From: Iris pallida
Lineage: Eukaryota; Streptophyta; Magnoliopsida; Asparagales; Iridaceae
Length of the DNA stretch: 64,000 nt
Assembly: GCA_029216955.1 (NCBI GenBank)
Contig: JANAVB010031417.1
Span: 23,689,917 to 23,753,916, forward strand
Direction: 5' to 3'
Shown: positions 47,801-59,800 of the stretch, piece by piece
Layout: each line of letters opens with the position of its first letter
Numbering within the stretch: the first letter of the stretch is position 1
The notes under the pieces: model-generated
What the model saw: only the letters and a program-made list of their open reading frames with translations
What the model was told of the DNA's origin: nothing
The model's database searches: none
Made by a program: the position numbers and the translations under genes

Positions 47801-50800
47801 TTGAAGATTTGGACGAGTTGATTCAAACAAATTAGAGATGACGTGCACGGGATAGTGATTGCGTGAGTATGAAATGCAAAATGATAGAGTAGGCAAATCA
47901 AATCGAGAAAAGTTAAGGTGCAGCGAATGGATGACTTGATCGAAAAAATTGATATGGATCGTATACGAAAAGTTAGCACGACGGAAAGATAGCGTGTATG
48001 AAAAGTTTGATTCGAATGTTTGAAAATGACTCTGAGGATTGGAATGGATGTTGCTCGATGATTTGAGTTAGCAAGGAATGATGTGATTTGAAGAAAAATG
48101 TTGCTCGATGACTTAAGATAGACGGATGAACAATACGTAAATTTGGGTTTGAGAAAATTGATGTTGTAAATGATTCGTGGGATAATGATCGAAATTGATT
48201 TTGAATGTTGAGGAGATTATCCAGCTGGACGATAGCATCAGTCGCACGACTCAAAATTTGTTGCAATGGAAGATCGTCAGGTTACATATGTCATCGATGG
48301 TATTGAGGCGTATCAAAGATCGATATGCGATAACTCGGGGGTACTCTGACTCGGCGAATGACGATCGTACAAGTGTTATCGTTCTGATGGATGCTATACT
48401 TAGGATTTAGATTGAAATGGATGTTGGGATAAAAACAGAATTGTCTTGATGGTTGCATTGATAACCACAACGTCGATGATCTTGTCTTGCGCGAGCGCAA
48501 CTCTAGCCTTGCACATGCGTCACGTCGAATTTGGGGCGATCGTTTCGCGTGAGCGCTGACATGGTGATTCATGTCGCGGGAATGATCGAACTCGGAAAAT
48601 CAGGACGTGGCAATTTGGATTGTCTCGACTTGCTGTTTGATGCGAAGGTGGATTCGAGGATTAGTCGGACTTGAGATTGACAATTGAATGAAACTTGAGG
48701 ATTGAGTAGGTCCAATCCGTGCGTCGAGAATGAACTAGTCTAGACACAAAACAAGAGTTACGTCCCGATGAGGATGATTATCCTGCGGGAGCGTTGCATG
48801 GTGATTTCATGCCCACCGTAGATAATCAGACTCTTGTGAGATCGGGACGTGGCATATTGTTAAGTCAGACGACCTTGTGATCGATTACGTGAATTGGGAT
48901 AAATGACTTAGGGAGTATGAAATGTGAATTATGGTTTAGCGATGAATCGTGTCGTAGCGTGCTTGACTTGAGAAGGATTGATAGGTAGATTATGTCGAAT
49001 GTGTTCGAAGAGATAGACTATGCGAAATGGCTTGTTGGTCGAGCGATATTGATGTGTCGAAGATTTGGTTGAGTGAACTTACGATAGGATGACTTTGCTG
49101 AATGGCTCAGATCCCATGCGACGAATGTCTGGATGTGAGTAGGAATCTATGCTCAATGTTTAGAAATTAGAGTGATGCGAGCTTGGGTAGAAAATCCTGT
49201 ATATCAACTTTGGTTTGACCTTAGGATGGGGTCAGCGTTGATATTATTGTTTGGGAACTATGATTCAATACTGACGGATTGACTTTAGCCTAGAAAAAAA
49301 ATGGCCTAGCGGTTAGGTGAGACGTCCATGTTGCGAGAGTTAGCATCGGTGCGAGTGATCTTGAGGATTGATTGGTTGGGATATTGGTATTGATGAATGG
49401 AATGATTCAGAAATATGAAAATACCACTCGTGAGCCTCGACTGACATGCATGTATATCAGGGACGCTTGAATATGTACACGATCCGACTCGAGTGGTAAT
49501 GGCGGAATTCGCTATCATGAGGCTTGGCTGAAATGCATGTATTTTGGGGACGCCTGAAATATGTGCACGATCCAACGAAGTGATACGTTGAATCAAGTGA
49601 GACTAGAGAAATGGAAAAGTGTCGAGAATTTCGAAATAGTATTTCAAAGAAAAGATTGATGGTAGTACGAGCGTGGCTTGGATTTAGGAAACGCATAGGA
49701 GAAATGTGTGCGAGAAACGGAGGATGTTGAATCAAGTTATAAGTCGATAAATGTACTCAGTTAGTTTCGAGGACGAAACTTTTTCTGAGTGGTGTATGAT
49801 GTAGTGCCCCATCCTGCTCAGTCAATCGGAGGAATCGGAACGCCGACGGCATTCGGACATGGCCTTGCAACGGTGACTCGAAGGCCCACTCGGTCGAGGC
49901 GACTCCTCGCTCAAGTGGGATAGTTTCCGTGAACTCGCCTCGTCTTAGCCTTCACATAATAAATCGCATGTTTTCAACTTGCACAAGTAGGCTTGATAAT
50001 AAAAGAGACGAATCTACATAGATAAGAGAATAATTCCGACGGGTCAAATTGAGTTAGAATATGGAAAGGTCCAACGGTCGGCTTAGAATTGGTGCACGGC
50101 GTGCTTTGAAAATGATACTCGGTCCTTCGTCCCGTGGCTTGGGAGAAGAAAAAGTTGGTCTTCGCCAAAGCTAAGAGTTAGCCTAAGTCATAGGCATCGT
50201 CCGCATAAATGCTTCATAAAGCATGCACGGTCCCATCGTCCAAGGCTTGACGCAGTCCTTGCTCGTCAAGTTGTTGCACGATTAAGTTAGACTGAGTTAT
50301 GATAGGCTATCGAAGTCTTTTCTAAGCACTGTCCTATGTTTTCTGCGGTTGTCGATATTACTTGGTTTCACGATCGTAAGGCCCATTGCATAGGTATGTC
50401 TTGGGCGGTAGTGTCACCCAGAACACCAATTGGCGTAAGGCACGATGTCACGAACTTAGTGTTTCTAGGACACGAGCCACGGTTGATTCATTTGAGTTTG
50501 GAAAAAGGACTTTCAAATAGTCGTTCCTGAGTCGAATGAAATGATAGGACAAGAAAGAAGAATGCTCGACCATGGGTCGTCGAGGCGGTGTCAGATGTGA
50601 GAATATTGAACTTAGCCCTGAAAGAGATGGTAACACTAGAAGTAGAATAACTGTGTGAGACGTCAGTTCGAGTCGAGTCTTGCATAGTCATTGGACAACT
50701 TGTACAAGGAAAAAAAGTTTCTCGAACGGCGACCCAGGCGGCCAACGGGAACCGTTTCGATGGTAGACATAATAGCTGTTGCTGGATGACCGCATGGGTT

Positions 50801-53800
50801 AGACGGGGACTTGCAGCGGAGCTCGCAACTCGCGCTGGCAAGGGATGTCCATCTAACAAAAGCTATTGAGTCTATGATAGCAATGGGTGCTAGTGACTAA
50901 GTTTCATATAGATGAGTCGACATGGCGGCGATCCGCGTGTATGCTTTGGATTGAGTCGAGTATTGTGTGCACTATATCAATGAGTTANNNNNNNNNNNNN
51001 AACCCTATTTACATAGTTTATTATGTCTTAAGTAACCTGCAATATATTTATTTAGGTTTTGGCATGCAACCCTATTTATCCCCATGAAACTTATTTGTTC
51101 TTAATCTTTTAAAAAAATGTCATTTTGTATGGTATTATGTGCTGAAGAATATTTGGTCATTATGTAACAGACTTGCCTATGTTATGTTAAAATGTGTAGT
51201 CCCGTCCCGCTCAGTCAATCGGAGGAATCGGAACGCCGACGGCATTCGGACATGGCCTTGCAACGGTAACTCGAAAGCCCGCTCGGTCGAGGCGACTCCT
51301 CGCTCAGGCGGATAGTTTTCGGTGAACTCGCCTCATCTTAGCCTTCCATAATAAATCGCATGTTTTCAACTTGCACAAGTAGGCTTGATAATAAAAGAGA
51401 CGAATCCACATATATAAAGGAATAAACCCGACGGGTTGAATTAGTTAGAATATGGAAAGGTTCAACGGTCGGCTTAGAGTTGGTACACGACGTGCTTTGA
51501 AATGACACTCGGTCCTTCGTCCCGTGGCTTGGGAGAAGAAAAGTTGGTCTTCGCCACAAACTAAGAGTTAGCCTAAGTCATAGGCGTCGCCCCGCATAAA
51601 CGCTTCATAAAGCATGCACGATCCCATCGTCCAAGGCTTGACGCAGTCCTTGCTCGTCAAGTTGTTGCACGATTAAGTTAGGCTGAGTTATGATAGGCTA
51701 TCGAAGTCTTTTCTAAGCACTGTCCCATGTTTTCTGTGGTTGTCGATATTACTTGGTTTCACGATCGTAAGGCCCATTGCATAGGTATGTCTTGGGCGGT
51801 AGTGTCACCCAGAACACCAATTGGCGTAAGGCGGCCAACGGGAACCGTTTCGATGGTAGACATAATAGCTGTTGCTGGATGACCGCACGGGTTAGATGGG
51901 GACTTGCAGCGGAGCTCGCTACTCGCGCTGGCAAGGGACGTCCGTCTAACAAAAGCTATTGAGTCCATGAGAGCACTGGGTGCTAGTGACTAAGTTTCAT
52001 ATAGATGAGTCGGCATGGCGGCGATTCGCGTGTATGCCTTTGGATTGAGTCGAGTATTGTGTGCACTATATCAATGAGTCGAGTCGAATGCGTGCACGAT
52101 CGGAAGACAATGTTTGGGCCTAAGATTTGGCTGTAACGTAGACACCGTGCTTCGGCATGAGATGTAGCGTCAAGTCTTAAGTTGTCGGCATATAAGTTGC
52201 ATAAGTTGGATTTGAGTCATCTTGAGTTTAAGTCAAGAAACGCCGCAAAGCAAAGTCGGTCGAGTGACACTTAGTCCACAAGTCTTGATTTGGGTCAGTT
52301 GGTGATTAAAGTAGCAAGGACAGCGAGGCGGCAATATGGTTAAGTCACACTAAGTTTGCGAGGCACACACAATGGACTTGTAGTACGGTCACGTGAAATT
52401 GGGTACTATCGTGTAGTCGCGTCTCTGATTTTGTGCCGAAAGGCAAGCACGACATGATAGGTTAACGTTGTCGGTATGAGAAGGGTCTGGAGGCAAAGTA
52501 TGAGTCGACGTTGTTGTTGCAAGCACAATGACGGTCTAGAGACACTAAATAGGCCGAGAGTCTGTCCTAAAACTTATCCTAAGACAAGACTAGGAAGACA
52601 ATTGAAAAGAAGGGACTATGTTGTATAAAGTAAATTAACGTGTTGGTTTTGTATGGGTGGGCGAGGCTCATTCTACCAGTACAGTTGAGTACTGACACCC
52701 ACATAGTATTTATGTGCAGGAACAGGTAGAAGCTCGTGGCGCGGAGCTCGCTTGGATTCGTCGAGGCACGAAATTCTTGCAATTCGAAGCGTGCGTCCGC
52801 ATGGAGTCTGGACTTATACGGGACATAATGTATGGACATCGCCTATCTAAAGCTTCCGCGGCCTACTCAAGACATGTATTGAGAGAGAGAGGGAGCTGAG
52901 TGACTTGTAATGTGAGAAGAGTGAGCTTGAGTGATTGTAATATTGGCCTCGTGTCTCCTTTGTAATCTTTGTTTCAATATCAATAAAGAGTATTTTGAAT
53001 GACTTGTATTTTGCTTTAAATTTTTGCTGCTATTGTCAATGTCTCTGCTTGGGACTTCTGTGCGACGACCCCGTCGCAGCCGCTGTAATCGGCCGTTATG
53101 GAACCCGCCTTGCATGAGCGCAATCTAGGCTCGTGCGACATCGCGCCTTAGCGAGGACGATCGCTCTACAGGAGCGGGGCGTGACATAGTGGTATCAGAG
53201 CACGACTTTACGTCCTTGGACTTCGATTGAATTCTTTAACTCAATGTCATTTAAGCAAACTCTGAAGTGTTGCTTCCGCAAAGTTGATATCGTTGGTGCG
53301 CTCTCTCTCAAATGTCCCACGGAATGTCCATACAATAAGTCTATGTAATTTGCAAACGTAGGAGAACAGTTTTTGACAAAACAAAAGATGGTTCGCGTAA
53401 GCACGGTTGGCTAAGTCGGACTGGACATATACACCAAAATTGGGTCGACCTTAGCAAAAGTCGAGTGCGAAAATTGAATAGTGTCGGACGAGAATGAGTT
53501 AGACTTGATTGAGTAAATGGGATGATTATCAATAGGGATGCTATCGAACGATGATGTTATCATTGATGCGATATAGATGAGCGTGCTTGAAATTCGAGGA
53601 ATGTTTCGAACGGAAAATTTGAAGAAGTCGATTTTGATTCGAATGATAGTTTTGAGGATTTGTCGAATGACTTCATCCCTGAGTGGTGTATACGATAGCT
53701 TCAGGATGTCGATCGATTGAGGATGCGAGGTGTCGATGAGTCTATCAGCAAGCGTCGCGTGTATGCAAAGCCGTAGATTGAGTATCGTTGAATAAGTTGT

Positions 53801-56800
53801 AGTCTTGAAGATTTGGACGAGTTGATTCAAACAAATTAGAGATGACGTGCACGGGATAGTGATTGCGTGAGTATGAAATGCAAAATGATAGAGTAGGCAA
53901 ATCAAATCGAGAAAAGTTAAGGTGCAGCGAATGGATGACTTGATCGAAAAAATTGATATGGATCGTATACGAAAAGTTAGCACGACGGAAAGATAGCGTG
54001 TATGAAAAGTTTGATTCGAATGTTTGAAAATGACTCTGAGGATTGGAATGGATGTTGCTCGATGATTTGAGTTAGCAAGGAATGATGTGATTTGAAGAAA
54101 AATGTTGCTCGATGACTTAAGATAGACGGATGAACAATACGTAAATTTGGGTTTGAGAAAATTGATGTTGTAAATGATTCGTGGGATAATGATCGAAATT
54201 GATTTTGAATGTTGAGGAGATTATCCAGCTGGACGATAGCATCAGTCGCACGACTCAAAATTTGTTGCAATGGAAGATCGTCAGGTTACATATGTCATCG
54301 ATGGTATTGAGGCGTATCAAAGATCGATATGCGATAACTCGGGGGTACTCTGACTCGAATGGATCGTACAAGTGTTATCGTTCTGATGGATGCTATACTT
54401 AGGATTTAGATTGAAATGGATGTTGGGATAAAAACAGAATTGTCTTGATGGTTGCATTGATAACCACAACGTCGATGATCTTGTCTTGCGCGAGCGCAAC
54501 TCTAGCCTTGCACATGCGTCACGTCGAATTTGGGGCGATCGTTTCGCGTGAGCGCTGACATGGTGATTCATGTCGCGGAATGATCGAACTCGGAAAATCA
54601 GGACGTGGCAATTTGGATTGTCTCGACTTGCTGTTTGATGCGAAGGTGGATTCGAGGATTAGTCGGACTTGAGATTGACATTGAATGAAACTTGAGGATT
54701 GAGTAGGTCCAATCCGTGCGTCGAGAATGAACTAGTCTAGACACAAAACAAGAGTTACGTCCCGATGAGGATGATTATCCTGCGGGAGCGTTGCATGGTG
54801 ATTTCATGCCCTACCGTAGATAATCAGACTCTTGTGAGATCGGGACGTGGCATATTGTTAAGTCAGACGACCTTGTGATCGATTACGTGAATTGGGATAA
54901 ATGACTTAGGGAGTATGAAATGTGAATTATGGTTTAGCGATGAATCGTGTCGTAGCGTGCTTGACTTGAGAAGTTGATAGGTAGATTATGTCGAATGTAT
55001 TCGAAGAGATAGACTATGCGAAATGGCTTGTTGGTCGACCGATATTGATGTGTCGAAGATTTGGTTGAGTGAACTTACGATAGGATGACTTTGCTGAATG
55101 GCTCAGATCCCATGCGACGAATGTCTGGATGTGAGTAGGAATCTATGCTCAATGTTTAGAAATTAGAGTGATGCGAGCTTGGGTAGAAAATCCTGTATAT
55201 CAACTTTGGTTTGACCTTAGGATGGGGTCAGCGTTGATATTATTGTTTGGGAACTATGATTCAATACTGACGGATTGACTTTAGCCTAGAAAAAAAATGG
55301 CCTAGCGGTTAGGTGAGACGTCCATGTTGCGAGAGTTAGCATCGGTGCGAGTGATCTTGAGGATTGATTGGTTGGGATATTGGTATTGATGAATGGAATG
55401 ATTCAGAAATATGAAAATACCACTCGTGAGCCTCGACTGACATGCATGTATATCAGGGACGCTTGAATATGTACACGATCCGACTCGAGTGGTAATGGCG
55501 GAATTCGCTATCATGAGGCTTGGCTGAAATGCATGTATTTTGGGGACGCCTGAAATATGTGCACGATCCAACGAAGTGATACGTTGAATCAAGTGAGACT
55601 AGAGAAATGGAAAAGTGTCGAGAATTTCGAAATAGTTTTCAAAGAAAAGATTGATGGTAGTACGAGCGTGGCTTGGATTTAGGAAACGCATAGGAGAAAT
55701 GTGTGCGAGAAACGGAGGATGTTGAATCAAGTTATAAGTCGATAAATGTACTCAGTTAGTTTCGGACGAAACTTTTTCTGAGTGGTGTATGATGTAGTGC
55801 CCCATCCTGCTCAGTCAATCGGAGGAATGGAACGCCGACGGCATTCGGACAGGCCTTGCAACGGTGACTCGAAGGCCCACTCGGTCGAGGCGACTCCTCG
55901 CTCAAGTGGGATAGTTTCCGTGAACTCGCCTCGTCTTAGCCTTCACATAATAAATCGCATGTTTTCAACTTGCACAAGTAGGCTTGATAATAAAAGAGAC
56001 GAATCTACATAGATAAGAGAATAATTCCGACGGGTCAAATTGAGTTAGAATATGGAAAGGTCCAACGGTCGGCTTAGAATTGGTGCACGGCGTGCTTTGA
56101 AAATGATACTCGGTCCTTCGTCCCGTGGCTTGGGAGAAGAAAAAGTTGGTCTTCGCCACAAGCTAAGAGTTAGCCTAAGTCATAGGCATCGTCCGCATAA
56201 ATGCTTCATAAAGCATGCACGGTCCCATCGTCCAAGGCTTGACGCAGTCCTTGCTCGTCAAGTTGTTGCACGATTAAGTTAGACTGAGTTATGATAGGCT
56301 ATCGAAGTCTTTTCTAAGCACTGTCCTATGTTTTCTGCGGTTGTCGATATTACTTGGTTTCACGATCGTAAGGCCCATTGCATAGGTATGTCTTGGGCGG
56401 TAGTGTCACCCAGAACACCAATTGGCGTAAGGCACGATGTCATGAACTTAGTGTTTCTAGGACACGAGCCACGGTTGATTCATTTGAGTTTGGAAAAAGG
56501 ACTTTCAAATAGTCGTTCCTGAGTCGAATGAAATGATAGGACAAGAAAGAAGAATGCTCGCGACCATGGGTCGTCGAGGCGGTGTCAGATGTGAGAAATA
56601 TTGAACTTAGCCCTGAAAGAGATGGTAACACTAGAAGTAGAATAACTGTGTGAGACGTCAGTTCGAGTCGAGTCTTGCATAGTCATTGGACAACTTGTAC
56701 AAGGAAAAAAGTTTCTCGAACGGCGACCCAGGCGGCCAACGGGAACCGTTTCGATGGTAGACATAATAGCTGTTGCTGGATGACCGCATGGGTTAGACGG

Positions 56801-59800
56801 GGACTTGCAGCGGAGCTCGCAACTCGCGCTGGCAAGGGATGTCCATCTAACAAAAGCTATTGAGTCTATGATAGCAATGGGTGCTAGTGACTAAGTTTCA
56901 TATAGATGAGTCGACATGGCGGCGATCCGCGTGTATGCCTTTGGATTGAGTCGAGTATTGTGTGCACTATATCAATGAGTTAAGTCGAATGCGTGCACGA
57001 TCGGAAGACAATGTTTGGGCCTAAGATTTGGCTGTAACGTAGACACCGTGCTTCGGCACGAGATGTAGCGTCAAGTCTTAAGTTGTCGGCATATAAGTTG
57101 CATAAGTTGGATTTGAGTCATCTTGAGTTTAAGTCAGGAAACGCCGCAAGGCAAAGTCGGTCGAGTGACACTTAGTCCACAAGTCTTGATTTGGGTCAGT
57201 TGGTGATTAAAGTAGCAAGGGCCGCGAGACGGCAATATGGTTAAGTCACACTGAGTTTGCGAGGCACGGCACAATAGACTTGTAGTACGGTCACGTGAAA
57301 ATTGGGTACTATCGTGTAGTCGCGTCTCTGATTTTTGTGCCGAAAGGCAAGCACGGCATGATAGGTTAACGTTGTCGGTACGAGAATGGTCTGGAGGCAA
57401 AGTATGAGTCGACGTTGTTGTTGCAAGCACGATGACGGTCTAGAGACACTAAATAGGCCGAGAGTCTATGTCCTAAAACTGATCCTAAGGCAAGACTAGG
57501 AAGACAATTGAAAAGAATGGACTATGTTGCACAAAGTAAATTAACGTGTTGGTTTTGTATGGGTGGGCGAGGAGCTCATTCCACCAGTACAGTTGAGTAC
57601 TGACACTCATACAGTGTTTATGTGCAGGAACATGTAGAAGCTCGTGGCGCGGAGCTCGCTTGGATGCGTCGAGACACGGAATTCCTTGGCGATTCGAAGC
57701 GTGCGGCCGCGTGGAGTCTGGACTTATATGAGACATAATGTATGGACATCGTCTATCTAAAGTTTCCGCCGGCCTACTCAAGACATGTATTGAGAGATGA
57801 GAGAGAGAGCTGAGTGACTTGTAATGTGAGAAGAGTGAGCTTGAGTGATTGTAATATTGGCCTCGTGTCCCCTTTATAATCTTTGTTTCAATATCAATAA
57901 AGAGTATTTTGATTGACTTGTGTTTTGCTTTAAATTTTCGCTGCTATTATTCAATGTCTCTGCTTGGGACTTCTGTACGACGACCCCGTCGCAGCCGCTG
58001 TAATCGGCCGTTATGGAACCCGTCTTGCACGAGCGCAATCTAGGCTCGTGCGGCATCACGCGGCGTGACAAAATGTGTGTCAGTAGTTTTATAGGCTTGT
58101 TACATCTTGCCAAGAATTTTGCCAAGAATAGATTTGTGTCACTAGAATTGCAGGCATATTACATCTTAGCAAGAGTTGTGAGCGAATAGTATAGTTTTAA
58201 CCATGTTAATCCATTATCTGGGCCATATTTCTGGTTGTAATAATCTTTAAAAAAATTCATTCAGGCACTATGCAATCAATGCATGCCTTGCCCCACTATA
58301 TTCTGTTGAAGGAATGCATGTAATTACAGTGGAGGGTCTCGGAAATTGTCAAGATGGCTTGCACCCTATCCAGGTATTATGTTCTCTCACAGAAATTGTA
58401 CTACTTTTTTCATTACTGAATCTATGTCTCTCACTGTTAGCTAACTTTAAGGTCCAACTTCTCAGTTTGTGGTAATTTATTTCCTAAAATATGTTGGAAT
58501 TCGTATTTTACTATCCAGGAGTCTTTAGCTCAAGCTCATGGCTCACAATGTGGATTTTGTACCCCTGGATTTGTCATGTCCATGTATGCATTATTGAGAT
58601 CGAGCAAAACACCACCTACGGAAGAACAGATAGAAGAAAGCCTTGCTGGAAATTTATGTCGCTGCACAGGTTACAGACCAATTATTGATGCCTTCCGTGT
58701 TTTTGCCAAAACCGATAATTCCTTATACACTAAATCATCTGCAACCAGTGCAGCATCTGGTGGATTTATTTGTCCTTCAAGTGGAAAACCTTGCTCCTGT
58801 GGGGCAAGTGCAATAAATCGTAATGAGAGTTTAGTTGAGCCTGTAGCTTGTGATAGTCAGCACAAACATCTAAACTATAATGAGGTTGACAGAAGCGCAT
58901 ACAGTGAGAAGGAGCTTATCTTCCCGCCGGAGCTTCTTTTGAGGAAACACATGCCTCTGAATTTGCATGGTTTTGGCGGACTTAGGTGGTGTAGGCCTCT
59001 AAAACTTCAGCATGTCTTAGATCTGAAGTCATGTTTCCCAGAAGCAAAAATTGTGGTCGGTAACACTGAAGTTGGAATTGAGATGAAGTTTAAGAGTGCA
59101 CAATATCAAATCCTAATCTCTGCCACACATGTACCTGAGCTTAATGTCATGAATGTGAGGGAAGATGGTTTGCAAATTGGTGCTTCTGTAAGACTGACAA
59201 AACTCCAACATATTCTTAAGAAAGTGATTGCAGAGCGTGACACACATGAAATTTCGTCATGCAAGCTATTCTAGAGCAACTGACTTGGTTTGCAGGGACA
59301 CAAATAAAAAATGCAGCTTCTATAGGAGGAAACATCTGCACTGCCAGTCCAATATCCGACTTAAATCCACTTTGGATGGCTGCTGGAGCAATGTTCCAGA
59401 TTATTGATTGCAAAGGGAACATTAGGACCACCTTTGCAAAAGATTTCTTTCTTGGTTACCGGAGAGTTGATCTTGCAAGCAATGAAATATTACTCTCAGT
59501 TTTCTTACCATGGACCAGACCGTTTGAGTTTGTGAAAGAATTTAAGCAAGCACACCGGAGAGAAGATGATATTGCACTTGTAAATGCAGGAATGCGTGTA
59601 TTTCTGAAGGAAGAAGGAAGCTGGAGAATTGCTGATGTATCTATAGTTTATGGTGGGGTTGCCCCAGTTTCCCTTGCTGCAAGGAGAACTGAAAGTTATC
59701 TTATGGGCAAGAATTGGGATAAAACATTGTTGCAAGATGCTTTAAAATTGTTGAAAGAGGACGTTCCTCTTGCAGAAAATGCACCTGGCGGGATGGTTGA

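Larger units (their letters stand above)
44985..50987. repeat. 6-kb segment, first copy of the duplication around the gap
   Basis: Covers intron flank (from AACCCTATTTACATAG), the TSD AAATG, the LARD-C 5' LTR, its internal region and most of its 3' LTR, and stops inside the LTR at the N run. It is almost identical to 51001-56982. Longer by about 21 bp in total through many single-base differences. Confidence 0.9.
51195..58070 (+). mobile_element. LARD-C, complete copy in XDH intron 2
   Basis: 5' LTR 51195-53186, internal 53187-55792 with primer-binding site 53190-53205, 3' LTR 55793-58070. Perfect 5-bp target duplication AAATG (51190-51194 and 58071-58075). 6.9 kb, non-coding, + strand, as for the XDH gene. 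The 5' LTR lacks about 300 bp that the 3' LTR has (about 56434-56733), bounded by AGGC repeats. The internal region ends in TTTCGGACGAAACTTTTTCT, a variant of the gypsy-type pre-LTR motif. Confidence 0.85.
44551..58264 (+). other. XDH intron 2, expanded by LARD-C and an assembly duplication
   Basis: 13.7 kb as assembled. Ordinary intron is only about 44551-45182 and 58071-58264. The remainder is LARD-C, partly present twice around an N gap. Confidence 0.8.

Noticed and set aside
47407..47979. 190-codon minus-strand frame, repeated at 53411-53983
   Set aside because: It recurs only because the segment is duplicated. Composition is I/S/T-rich with no motif, and it lies antisense in a non-coding LARD interior.
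44985..56982. True tandem duplication of LARD-C and intron DNA
   Set aside because: The break lies at an N run inside an LTR, the second copy repeats host flank and TSD, and only one copy has both TSDs. An assembly overlap explains all of this.
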